Shown here: in pieces, positions 33,715-43,945 of the stretch
Layout of the letters: every line of letters starts with the position of its first letter
How positions within the stretch are numbered: the first letter of the stretch is position 1
Source of the DNA: Dryas octopetala
Taxonomy: Eukaryota > Streptophyta > Magnoliopsida > Rosales > Rosaceae
Reading direction: 5' to 3'
DNA: 64,000 bases
Assembly: GCA_963921425.1 (NCBI GenBank)
Contig: OY992833.1
Coordinates: 23,149,454-23,213,453 of the forward strand
Notes under the pieces: model-generated
What the model was told of the DNA's origin: nothing
The model's input: only the letters and a program-made list of their open reading frames with translations
Database searches by the model: none
Program-made: the position numbers and the translations under genes

Positions 33715-35415
33715 TAGGGGTGCAACTCCGCGGATTGGTGGATTGCAAGGTCAAACAACGCTCAGCTCGCACTTCACTATTTGGATTTCGGTTTGGGTTT
33801 GGGTTTGAGTTTGTGTCAAGGTTGAGAAGTATTGAATCCAACTCTAATCTACCATACATTTTACAAGCTTAAGGGTTGGGTTCTAGTTGTCCAAATTGAC
33901 TATAATATGCTCAACTTATTATAGGTCAATTCGGTCCTAACTCCAAACCCGTAAATCCAATCAATTTAACAAAATATTTTAATCAATTTTTAGTTTTACT
34001 AATAAATTTACACAATTCAACTCAACAATGATATAACAAAGAGATGAGAAGTGAAGATGGCATGAGAAATGAGAGTGTCACTAGAGTTTTGAAATGTCTT
34101 AGTCTAGATTTTAACTGCATGAGTGAGAGATATCAAATATGTAATATCTTAAATAAGATATATAATTGTTTGTGGATAAACCCACACCGATCCAACAGCC
34201 AACCGTGGCTGGACACGTGGCCGGTCAGACCCAGCTTCAGTGTTTGACTTCTCAGTGGTCAAACTTTGACCTCCACATCATCACACGGCTCGGCACTTCC
34301 TCTGTCAGCCCAGATCGGATCACCACGCCGAGTCCATCATGCCCAGTCCGACCCGAACCGATGATCTTCCAAAGGATTGAGTGTTCATCTTTCCATGGTT
34401 ATCCCGGCTCGGCGCCGAAAGAGCATCATTTCGAGTTTTAGCGACGACCAGTTACGACTCGAAAAGGGGCACTACCTACTGGATCGGCTCAGTTGGGAAC
34501 TCCATGTCCGATCCGATCACACATGAACTTCATGTATACACATGAGGACCTGCGTTCGGGTCGACTCGGCTTCCCGCCGTCATTCCAAGGAAGATCACAT
34601 TGGGACGAACCGCCACACTTAAATGCATCTGACAAGATCTTCTGACAAATGGGACTTCCCAGCTCACATTCATGACTACTGAGGCAGTTCATCTGAATCT
34701 TCCATACTTGCATTCAATGCAGCATTGAATGCAAGGGAGGTGGGTAGCTGTGCATGCCACTATTCACGACCGAACGCGTGGATCTTTCTCAACCAGCCAA
34801 TCACATGCAGGTAACTTGCTCATCACAATCTCCTTTGCCTATATATACCAACTTATATGCACAAAATCAGGGATCTAGCTATCAATCTCTCTCCAGACAA
34901 ACACTCACACAAAACTTTCACTTACCTAAGAACATATCCAACTTGCTGAGAATAAACCCAGGACATTTACCTTGTTCTTCATATTCTCCCAAGTTCATCT
35001 TTTGTTCTTCCTCACCTATTTTCAAACACTATCAAACACATATCACTGACTTCATCATCGGAGCGTGTTTGGCTGGTACCACACCGGTCCATCTCCTTGA
35101 TCTTGTTTATCTTACAGGAAGATCTCACGTCATTATCCAGCAAGACTTCGGATCAGCCAGGTCACCATTTCTAAGTTGCTGCATCTGTCTTACGGAAATT
35201 TGCATCAACAATAATAATTAATAATATATAATGTATATGAAAATTGTTTTCAAATTAGGTTACAATATGGATTCAGGCGGGCAAAGCCTCAATCTAGTTC
35301 AACATGAAATCGTTCAAGTTCAAATTCGGGTTGGGTTGATGGTTTTTTTAACCCACCAATTGGGGATCAAAAGATGGGTTGAGTTTAAATTGGACCGATC
35401 TAAGTTACACCACTA
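33715..35415. mobile_element. hAT-like element interrupted by a solo LTR
   Basis: Left end TAGGGGTGCAAC and reverse-complemented right end TAGTGGTGTAAC form terminal inverted repeats close to those of Ac-type hAT elements (TAGGGATG). The flanking 8-mers are AATGGTAT (33707-33714) and AATGGTAC (35416-35423), 7 of 8 matching. Subterminal GGTTTGGGTTTGGG-type repeats are present. Subtracting the inserted solo LTR and its duplicated 5 bases leaves about 650 bp, a normal non-autonomous size. No transposase seen. Confidence 0.6.
34167..35210. mobile_element. Solo LTR of an LTR retrotransposon (1044 bp)
   Basis: The sequence starts TGTTTG and ends CAACA (TG...CA with a TGTT/AACA terminal palindrome) and is flanked by the 5-bp direct repeat ATAAT at 34162-34166 and 35211-35215. 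It is markedly more GC-rich than its flanks. An internal CTATATATACC at about 34841 would be the LTR promoter in the plus orientation. No primer-binding site, gag or pol is attached, so it is a solo LTR left by recombination. The flanks are AT-rich, so the 5-bp repeat alone is weak, but together with the termini it is good. Confidence 0.65.
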
Positions 35416-35437
35416 AATGGTACATGCCATTGTATTA

Positions 35438-35565
35438 TAAATAAATAAATAAATAAATATATTTTTTATTTGGGGTAGGGGAAATTGAACTTGGGTACAA
35501 GGGGACAAATTCTACGATCATTTCAATTAAGCCTTCAACTCGCAGCCAACCTTCGTTATAATCAG
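35438..35565 (-). mobile_element. SINE-like fragment
   Basis: On the minus strand a box-A-like GGCTTAATTGAAATGATC is followed by a box-B-like ACCCAAGTTCAATTTCCCC and then an A-rich/(AAAT)n tail at 35440-35460. It abuts a LINE relic. Tentative; no target duplication defined. Confidence 0.35.
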
Positions 35566-35850
35566 GTGATTTTGGAGCTTGATGCTGCAGAGGTAGTGAA
35601 CAATGTTCTTGATTCATCCTTGTGTATGGCACGGTAATTTGGTGGAGGATGTAAAGGAGCTTCTGGCGGGTTTCCCCATTGCTTCATGTCAGTTCCGTGG
35701 GCGGAGCTGCAATGGTGTAGCACATTCTTTGGCTCAGTATGCTAACTCTCACATGAGAGTGAGTTTTTTTAGGATAGTTTGCCTATTTGACTTTTGGATG
35801 CTGTATTGCATGATCTGTCTTAATAAAATTTCAACCATTGGCTTAAAATA
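35540..35850 (+). pseudogene. LINE RNase H domain fragment
   Basis: Plus-strand reading in two frames gives LQLAANLRYNQVILELDAAEVVNNV, followed after a frameshift by NLVEDVKELLAGF and RSCNGVAHSLAQYA. This is the end of the RNase H domain of plant non-LTR retrotransposons (conserved ELDA and N.VAH). A near-terminal AATAAA and A-rich tail at about 35822-35860 mark the 3' end. It is 5'-truncated and frameshifted. The first fragment is quoted as two overlapping short motifs: LQLAANLRYNQ and VILELDAAEVV. Confidence 0.65.
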
Positions 35851-35899
35851 AAAAAATAAAAATTAAGTTACCCCAACAATTGCATATTATAAATAGGAG

Positions 35900-36968
35900 C
35901 AAGAAATAAAAATTCGGGTTTCGAGGAAATTTCGACGAAAATTTCGAAGATTTTTAAATTTCGACAGATATTAGACGGAAACGACGGAAATTTTGAATAA
36001 AACTTTACCATATGTTTATTTAACATATTATCTACTACATTGATAAAAAATATTGAAGAAATCAAATTATATAGTTCATGTGATATAAGATAAATATAAT
36101 GTGCGCTGAAAGCAAATACTATTAAATAAAATTAGTATAATGATTAAATGAAATTAATATATTCTTTATATTTTATAATCTATACACTAAACCCTATATA
36201 CTTTATAATCTATACTCTATATTGTTTAAGATATAATATAGGATATTAGGGTTTAGGCCCATTAGGATATTTTTAATTATTTTTTATATAAAAATGTATT
36301 AGAGTTTATTAGTTTAGAGTTTAAAAACAACTAAACGAAACCCCAAAATGGCCAAACGAAACCCCAAATCATTTTTTTGTTCAAATTGCCCAAAAGTCCC
36401 AAACTCCAATAAAAAAATCTTTTATTGTTTTTCTCTTTTTTTTTCTTTTCTTTTTCTTCTTTTTTTTTTTTTTCTCTTTCCTTCCTTATCTTTCCCCGTG
36501 GGCTGACCCCCTTGTTCTTTCATTTGCTTTCTTCTTCTCCTTCTTCTTCGCTGCTGCAGTGCGCCTGTGAGTCTCTGTGACTTTTTTTTTTTTTCTCTCT
36601 CACACAGTCACACACTCTTTTATTTCTCTCTCTGCATCTCCATCACCACCCTCACCTTCACCCTCATCTCTTTCTCTCTCCTCTCTTTCTCCCTCGTCTC
36701 CCCCCCAACCGCCGCTCCCTGCCGCCGAAACCCACCGAATGATGCACAAAAAGTTTGAACCATCTCTTCCTCCCTCTATCTCTTTCTCCCTCATCTCCCC
36801 CATGCCGACCCCCCTGCCGCCGCCCTCTCGATCTCACCTGCCGAAAATTTCGGCGAAATTTCGATAATTTCGGCGAAATTATCACGAAAAATCGAAAATT
36901 ATACGTTTCGATTTCGACCCCTCCTCAAATCGAAAATTTCGCCGAAATTTCTGAAATTTAAACCCCTG
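35900..36968. mobile_element. Non-autonomous hAT element with perfect 8-bp target duplication
   Basis: The right end, reverse-complemented, begins CAGGGGTTTAAATTTC, a classical hAT terminus. The left end begins CAAGAAATAAAAATTC and looks like the same terminus with several G-to-A changes. Exact 8-bp direct repeats AATAGGAG flank it (35892-35899 and 36969-36976). Both subterminal regions carry repeats of AATTTCGNCGAAATTTCG. The interior includes a long pyrimidine-rich stretch (about 36420-36820) that creates spurious Ser/Pro-rich open frames. No transposase. Confidence 0.75.
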
Positions 36969-37105
36969 AATAGGAGTTACAAAGGTTTTTTTGAAGTCGG
37001 TGGTTCCAAAATCATGACATGTGTAGGTGTGGGTGAATGGTGGAATCGGTTCAACTATCGAGAGATATTGCGGCGGGTGCAATCAATATTTGTGGTTTCA
37101 AATAT

Positions 37106-37464
37106 GAGTTAATTACACTTACATCTCCTGAGGTTTATCGTTTTTTCACATACACCCCTGAGGTTTCAATAATTACACATACACTCCCTGAGGATTCAAA
37201 ACTGTTGCATATAACCCCCTATATGAGATGAAAAATTATGCAAAAAAACATGTTAAGTGGTGAAATGACCTAATAAGATTACTCAAGGTGTAAGGTCCAA
37301 CTTCAATAAAAATATTTTCTTTTTTGTTTATTTATTTTTTTCTCTTGTAAGGAGTTATATGTAATAGTTTTGAAACCTCAGGGGGTGTATGTGTAATTTT
37401 TGAAACCTCAAGGGGTATATGTGAAAAGACGATAAAGTTCAGAGGGTGTAAGTGTAATTAACTC
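37106..37464. mobile_element. Mutator-type foldback MITE (359 bp)
   Basis: Long inverted repeats of about 130-140 bases begin GAGTTAATTACACTTACA at both ends and contain repeated CCCCTGAGGTTTCAA units. A perfect 10-bp direct repeat TTTCAAATAT flanks it (37096-37105 and 37465-37474), fitting Mutator-like insertion. Confidence 0.8.
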
Positions 37465-37518
37465 TTTCAAATATCTTAAGGAATAATACTAGATTTAAAA
37501 AATTTATTCATATGTATA

Positions 37519-37928
37519 GAGGGTCATTCCAATAAGGGATCCCTCATTTAGTGTTAAATGAGGGATCACCTTGTGGGGCCCACACGAGTCGTTTTGTGTT
37601 AATCCAAACCGTTCATTTTTTGCATCTCCATTGATAGATCATCCCTGCAAAAAATCAACCAAATCGGAAATCGTTTATTCGTTCGATTAAGCGGTCAAAG
37701 TTTAGGTGTTTATAGAGGAATTTGTTGTTCGTCCATTTGTTTTAAACTTTGACCACTTAAACAAACGGCTAAACGATTTCCGATTTAGCTGATTTTTTGC
37801 AGAGATGATCTATCAATGAAGATGTAAAAAATAGACGGTTTGGATTAACACAAAACGACTCGGTTGGGCCACACAGGGTGATCCCTCATTTAACACTAAA
37901 TGAGAGATCCCTTATTGGAAGGGCCCTG
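37519..37928. mobile_element. Mutator-type foldback MITE (410 bp)
   Basis: Left end GAGGGTCATTCCAATAAGGG and reverse-complemented right end CAGGGCCCTTCCAATAAGGG start inverted repeats of about 190 bases that cover almost the whole element, with a small central loop near 37720. Perfect 10-bp direct repeats CATATGTATA flank it (37509-37518 and 37929-37938). Confidence 0.8.
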
Positions 37929-37938
37929 CATATGTATA

Positions 37939-38185
37939 TATGTTACTTGTTAAACATAAATGAGATTAGAGTGAGTCCAAATTTAAATTAATTAAAAAAC
38001 TACTATATCATTGGGCCATATTGGGCCATCATCTGCCATCAGTCCAGCACCAAATCCCAGTGGGCTTAACCCTCACCTGGTGGCCAACATTCACCCATGG
38101 CGCGCATTAGCTCGGACAAGCCGCCATTCATGACACAATCTCGAGCTGAAATTCAAACCAAAATTGCTTCCTCGCTGAATCACCA
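37939..38185 (+). promoter_or_regulatory. Promoter region with Site II-type TGGGCC motifs
   Basis: At about 38013-38065 the sequence carries TGGGCC twice and TGGGCT once on the plus strand within some 50 bases. Such Site II elements are bound by TCP factors in promoters of housekeeping and organelle-related plant genes (established knowledge). It lies directly before the gene starting at 38186. Confidence 0.45.
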
Positions 38186-40638
38186 ATGGCGGGTGCGCAT
38201 CGCGCCACCTTCTCCCTCGTCGTGCATCCAATCTACCCCACCACCACACGGACCCGACCGCTGCTATCAGCCTCCATTTCTGTACCATCAAAACTCACAC
38301 GACGAAAAAACTATTTGCGCCCAAAAATCCTGAAAACCCTAACCGAACCCGACCCGCCACCCAAAACCCATTTCGTTCCCGAACAGCCCCTAACAAACCC
38401 CGTAATTGCCATTGAATCCCCTGTAACCCCATCCCAGAACGACCGTGATCTCGAGCTTAGCTCCAATCAAGGCGACGTCGTTTCCGGAGAAGGCAATGAA
38501 GTCGAGGAAGTCAGGGTAGCTGAGACGACCGCAGAGTATAATGGCATTGTTGGTAAATTTAATGCTAGGTCTGTCCTAAAATTTGGGGTGTGTTTGGTTG
38601 GGATTTATTTGTTTCAGGCAATTGTTACTGTTTGGATACTGGGAGATGACAATCCTGATGAGGAAAATAGGAACTCGAAGAGTTCGGGAAAATCCAAAGG
38701 AAAAGTTTTGAATGCAAATTTTGATTCTAAATTGGGCAATGTGGTTTATTTGGATGAGACCCAGTTGGAGGAGAAAGTAGAAGAAATTAGAGCAATGGCA
38801 AGGAAAGCGCGAAAGGCGGAGAAAAAGGAGGGGAAGGGAAGTGTTGACGACGAAGACGATGTTTTCGATGAAAGCTCGATTGCTAGAAATAAAATTGGCA
38901 TTGAAAAAGAGGTGGGAGAGCGGTTGGTTGAGTTGCAGAAGAGGTTGAGTTCTAGTAGAGAAAAGTTACGGGGTTCATATGTGAATAGGTTGAATTCTAA
39001 TGAGAATGGGAAAGAGGGGAATGGAACACTGATGTATAAGAAAAAGCTTAAATTTAAGGCTGAGGCCAAAAGGAGTCCCAAGGGATTTGGGGGTGTGGAG
39101 GAGTCTGGTGGGTCTAGGAGGAATAAGAGAGGTTCGGGGAGTGTTGATACGATGGTGGACAGTGCTGGTGTTGGCAATGATGGTTTGGAATTGGTGGATG
39201 GTGTTGATAAGGAAAACTGGCAAGAGAGGGAGTTGGGACAAAGTGTTTCTGAGATGACTGCAGAGCCAAACTTATTGCAAAATGATGAGAACGATTTGGA
39301 GAATGGAATGGGGGAAATGGATAGAGAAAAGGACATAGGAGCTGGAAGTGTTGAACCACAAAATGGTAAAGTTGTTAAATTGCATAGAGACTGCATGAAT
39401 TGTTGTTAGTTTGGCTCTTCTATTAATTTGTTAAATTTTAGGTACTGTCCAGAGGACTAGAGGAGGGAGGTCATCATCTGAAGGAGTAAGGTCAAGAAAA
39501 TCAAAAGAGCTGGGGAAGAAAAACTCTCAAAGCTTGAAGAAAGAGATCCACGAAACTACCATAAAACCCGGTGATCATGCTCTGTTAAGTGTAAATGGCA
39601 GTGCAAGACACAAAGATGCTGAAGAAGAACCAGTGGCTAACAAAGTCAGTGGCAATCGATCAAACAATGGGACAGTACCATGGTGGTTGGATCTTCCTTA
39701 TGTTCTAGTATGTAGTGAAACTTTTCTATCTTTAACGTTGTGCTACCTGTTTAGCAATTGGACTTTGTTGCATTTGACACAGCCATGTTGGCCAACCATT
39801 TAACTTCACTTACTCATTGGTGCTACAGTGCTACCATAAAATCTTCATGAATTCATGCAATTTTTAGTTTATCCTTTTTAATTTTGTCACTCATTCTATA
39901 CCTGCCATTTTAGATGTACATTTTTTCTTCCATGCTTCATCATGCATTTCATTTACAGGTTTAACTCATTATAACAGTAAACTCTTCTTTTCTGTGTCTT
40001 GTGTTTGGGGTAAGCATTTTTGTCTCCAACTAACCATCAAAATATTATTTATCCCATGTCAGGTTATCCTGATTCGCAGAGGTTCTGATAGTGAAGGGCG
40101 AGGAGGACTTTATACCGTGAAGCTCAATTCTCGGTCCCAAAACCAGAGTGATTCTTCCTATACTGTTGCTTTTGAGGACCGTGCTGATGCCAATAACTTC
40201 TGTTTCTTATTGGAATCTGTTTTTGAAGGTCTGGGTGATTTCAGGGCTGATATTGCTCCTTTACCAAATAAAGTAAGAATTCTAAACCCATAATTGCTCA
40301 ATATTTATACGGCTGAACATTGTATTTGGACAAGAAAGTTAGTGTTCAAGGGTTCCACCCATCTCAAATTTTTATGTTAGGGTCACTCTGTCCAACATAC
40401 TGTGAAACCATTTAAAAGTGTCCCAAACATAACTTCCCATTAGACATGCCTTTTCCTTCATTTGAATAATCAGTTTTAAAATGAGAAAGGGACTCAACTT
40501 TTGCAGGAACTTCGTGAAGCAGTCAAATCAGATAACATGAAGGTAATTTTTGTGAAGAAGGGGCAGCTTAAGCTGTATGCCGGGCAACCTTTTGCTGAAG
40601 TTGAGATGGCTTTGCGCTCTTTGGTTGAACAAGATTGA
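38186..40638 (+). CDS. Uncharacterised plant-specific membrane protein, probably plastid-targeted
   Basis: Four exons (38186-39365, 39442-39707, 40063-40272, 40507-40638) join in phase to a 595-residue protein. I do not recognise a named family. The N-terminal 50 residues are rich in Ser, Thr, Arg and Pro and poor in acidic residues, like a plastid transit peptide. One clear transmembrane segment lies at about 132-153 (LKFGVCLVGIYLFQAIVTVWIL). The middle (about 155-450) is highly charged, Lys/Glu-rich and likely partly coiled, with a stretch of Ala/Lys/Arg repeats (MARKARKAEKK). The C-terminal 130 residues look like a compact conserved domain: PWWLDLPYVLVILIRRG, YTVAFEDRADANNFCFLLE, DIAPLP, then VIFVKKGQLKLYAGQPF. 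An in-phase alternative start is not available upstream; an overlapping frame from 38097 is out of frame. It faces the ARM-repeat gene tail to tail. Confidence 0.8.
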
Positions 40639-41452
40639 AGCTCTTGAAAATTGTTCTTTTCCTGTTTCAAGTTCTTCCTGCAGTCAGGGTGGCCTTTGGC
40701 TTTTTAGTTCTATCATTCCTGATGTTAAGATGGCTTTCGTCTCCTAATCTCAACTGAAAGTTGGTCAGGGTAAACCATGAATGCATTCCCTGCTTGTGGT
40801 TGTGGAATATGCAAAGAAATCATGAATGAATGACCCAGTTGTTCCGAAGGGTGCAGTTTTGTTTGTAGATGTATTCAAACTGTTCATCTTTGTGTTCCTC
40901 TTTCTCTTCTTATAAATGATTCAACAGTAAATATTTCAAACTTAGGATTCATGTATTCATACTAATAGACAATGGGAATGGAGCTGAGATGAGTTGTACA
41001 TATTTTAGTGTCCTACTTTTTAAGATATTAAGCAGCCGATTCTTGATTTTTGGTGAAATGAGTTCCTGACTTTCAGTCATGGTATGTTGTAGTTGCAGAC
41101 ACTAAAAATTACTGACCATTTTGTAGGCCATAAATAAATTTGGAATTGCAGAATTAATAAGTTCTCAAGTTACTTTTGTACGAGGCATATTCATGTGACA
41201 AATAGCTGAAGAGTTTGATCTTGGTGTATCACCTTCAGCTCTCAACTGGATTAAGCAATTGCTTTGTTCGCAAAATGAAATTACATTGCAAATTATCTTT
41301 AAACAATATTCTCAACGTAGAATTATGTAAAAACAGCTTTTACATGAAACTGGAAATTCTAAACCCACTTTCCATTTCATCATGACCCAAAGCAGCACTC
41401 AACTATATCTGCTACTACCACCAGAACCACTACTAGTTCTGCCCTCTAGACT
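40639..41452. other. Convergent spacer
   Basis: 3' flanks of the two facing genes. No other feature seen. Confidence 0.55.
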
Positions 41453-42752
41453 CTACTGAGAAGAAGTAAATTTGACCATGGACTGAGCATGAATTGGTGA
41501 CAGATTAGACTGGCAAAAACTCAGCCATATCTCCTGCTTCTGCTCTTGCTCTTCATTCTCTGTATAGGCGTTGTAGACCGAATTCACAATGCTGCGTGCT
41601 GCTTCTCTTGCCTCAGGCAGCCTATCATTCAACAAATCCACAGCCATTTTGACTAAAGAGACCAGCCCATAATCTTTCATTCCTTCTAGCCCCTGAAATT
41701 GGTAAGAAAATCTCATTTTGCTTTATAAGGTAAAAGAAAAATGGTATGCTTAAGCTCAAGTGACAAAAAGGAGAAGAAGACCATTTAGTTATTATATCAT
41801 TACCATCTTAGAGACACAAGTTGAGACAGAAATTGCAGCTTTGGCTCTGACTCTAGGATTGGCATGTTTGGCATAGGCTCGGAGCCTATGAAGCAAAGGC
41901 AGAGGAGTCAAAGAACCCACCATTGCACTTAGAGCCCTGTCTGCTTCTTCACACACAAAGCGTTTGTCTTGAGAGGCTTTCAGCAGTAATTGCAGCAGCT
42001 GGAGACCCATAAAAAAATGGTGATCAAAATGCTCACAGGAAGAAAAAGATTGTGAGAGAAAAAAAGTATACGGGTACACACCAATTGATCAAATGCTGCA
42101 GAGGTGGTTGAATCCAATAAACTGTCACCGAAGGCTTTGAAGATATCGGAGGAAGCCATAATAGAGGTCTTGATTAATGCACTTCTTGGGTTCTTCATTG
42201 CCTTGACCAGCACCATCATAACTTTCTCTCTGTACATTATTATCATATGCATGTTAATAAGGCTATTACTGAAAAACGATGTCGTTTATTGACTTACAGC
42301 AAAGAATAGAAAAGGAAGAGAAAAAACACTTACAAAGTAGGAACCAAGAGAGCAGAGTGATAGATTGCAAAACGCCTAACATTGTTCAGAGACTCGCACA
42401 CCTTGGTCCAGTCCTTCGAATCTAACTCTTCAATTAGGCTCTGATATTCAAAGATGAAAGAATTTACTATTACATCAATTGGGTTTGCCCTAAAATACAG
42501 AAAAACAAAACAAAACCCAATCAGATAGAGACTTACCTGAATCTTGAAATCGGGGTCTGAAATGGGTTTGAGATTCTCAGAGGCTATGTAATCAACGGTG
42601 GCATCGGCGGTTGCAGGAAGCGGAGCTTTGTTTTCATCATTTACACCAATGTCGGATTGCTTTTGGATTGTAACAGCAACCTTGGTTTGCTTTTTGGGTC
42701 TTTCAGGTGTGGTTGGAAGGGCATTGTCAATGGGTCTGAGTGCCATCGCCAT
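41453..42752 (-). CDS. Small TOG/ARM-repeat protein
   Basis: Five exons in transcript order (42752-42537, 42440-42334, 42229-42082, 41998-41804, 41692-41453) give 301 residues. After a disordered N-terminus (MAMALRPIDNALPTTPERPK, about 1-60) the rest is a stack of helical HEAT/ARM repeats resembling a single TOG domain of the CLASP family: LIEELDSKDWTKVCESLNNVRR, SALIKTSIMASSDIF, KRFVCEEADRAL, ANPRVRAKAAISVSTCV, PEAREAARSIVNSVY. TOG domains usually bind tubulin; a one-domain plant member might do so too, but this is inferred. The promoter side has a duplicated TGGGCC-rich block at 43041-43116. The last exon ends at a TAG. Plant databases call homologues only 'ARM repeat superfamily protein'. 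Confidence 0.85.
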
Positions 42753-43040
42753 TGAAATCACAGAACAAACACAGAGAGAGAAGAGGGAGAGAGATGGGTC
42801 TGAAAATCTTTGGGGTTTTGATAACGAAGAGGAAATTGTTGGGGTTGGTGGGGGAGTTGGATACTGATAAAGAAAGTAAATTCTTGTTACCTTTTTATTT
42901 GAATATTTTTAAATTTTAAAAAGAGGTAGAGAGATCCGTTGGACTTTCCTTCCTTTTGCAACGGTTACATTACTGAGCGGGAATGACAGAGTTCTGGACC
43001 TTCTGGTAGTGGTAACAATGGGCTATCAAATGGGTCGTAG

Positions 43041-43116
43041 TGTGCCAGTCCAGCCCATTTAAAATGGGCCGATTCACGACTGTGCCAGTCCAGCCCATTA
43101 AAATGGGCCGATTCAT
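43041..43116. repeat. Tandem 40-bp repeat with palindromic TGGGC motifs
   Basis: Two nearly identical units, each containing TGCCAGTCCAGCCCATT followed by AAAATGGGCCGATTCA. Each unit is a small palindrome built from GCCCATT and AATGGGC, so four Site II-like motifs sit together about 290-360 bases upstream of the ARM-repeat start codon. Confidence 0.8.
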
Positions 43117-43687
43117 GTTTCATGTTGTATCCGTGTCCACCGGTTTAATAGACGAGACGTCGAGACCCAGAGCCCACAGCCTGAGCTCATCTCATGTCAG
43201 TGCCGTGCTCGTGCCTTGCGTAGACCAGGGTTGGCTATTAGGGGGGTGGGCCTGTGCGATCGCACAGGGCCCTCATTTTTTTTAGTACAATTAATATGTA
43301 AGAAATGGTCTAATTTCTGAATTGGCACATGGTCTCCTAAATTTTTGAGACGGCCTGGCGTAGACCATCCCATAAGGGTGGATAAAGGAGGGCTCCGAGC
43401 CTCTAACCGGTAGAAATAATAAAAAATTAGAATTAAATACTAAATTTTAATAATTTTATCATAAAAATCATATAATATTTCAATTGAACTACCAAATTTA
43501 ATGTAATTTTTTAGATTAGGTCACAAATATGTTGACTTTTTTAATTTGAGCATTTTCTATTCGACATTTTTGTTTTTTGGCCCACATATGATAAGTTAGT
43601 TAAAACTTAAAATTTATACAATTTTGACAAAATGTCCTTGAGGGTTTTATATTATCTTGAAAATTTGCTAATATAGTCTCAAATTCA

Positions 43688-43945
43688 CATTTAGTTGTGA
43701 CTGTACTACACTCACAACTTCAAATTTAGTTGTGACTGAACGACAGTCACATCTAAGTTGTGAGACAGTCACAGTTAAGTTCTGACTTAATTGAATTTTT
43801 TATAGATAAATTATACTATAATATAGTATAAATAGAGGTCAAAACAATACTTTTACTCAAAATAATATATAGTATAGTGGTATGAGTTATCTCTTTTAAT
43901 TTACCAAGACAGTCACAGTTAAGTTGTGACTGTATTGATTTTTGT
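43688..43945. repeat. Cluster of inverted TTGTGACTG / CAGTCACAA repeats
   Basis: The core GTTGTGACTG and its complement CAGTCACA occur several times; at about 43910-43935 they form a near-perfect palindrome centred on GTTAAG. Between them is AT-rich sequence. Possibly remains of a foldback element; no boundaries found. Confidence 0.5.

Noticed and set aside
34754..35221. 155-residue open frame
   Set aside because: Falls inside the solo LTR and crosses its end; LTRs are non-coding.
36567..36885. Ser/Pro-rich and Arg/Gly-rich open frames on both strands
   Set aside because: They come from the pyrimidine-rich interior of the hAT element; low complexity and no start context or splice structure.
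38746..39396. 216-residue Ser/Pro-rich open frame, minus strand
   Set aside because: Antisense shadow of the well-supported exon at 38186-39365.
43227..43300. Possible hAT terminus CAGGGTTGGC with a CTGTGCGATCGCACAG palindrome
   Set aside because: Reminiscent of plant hAT ends, but I found no second end or target duplication, so it is only mentioned in the spacer note.
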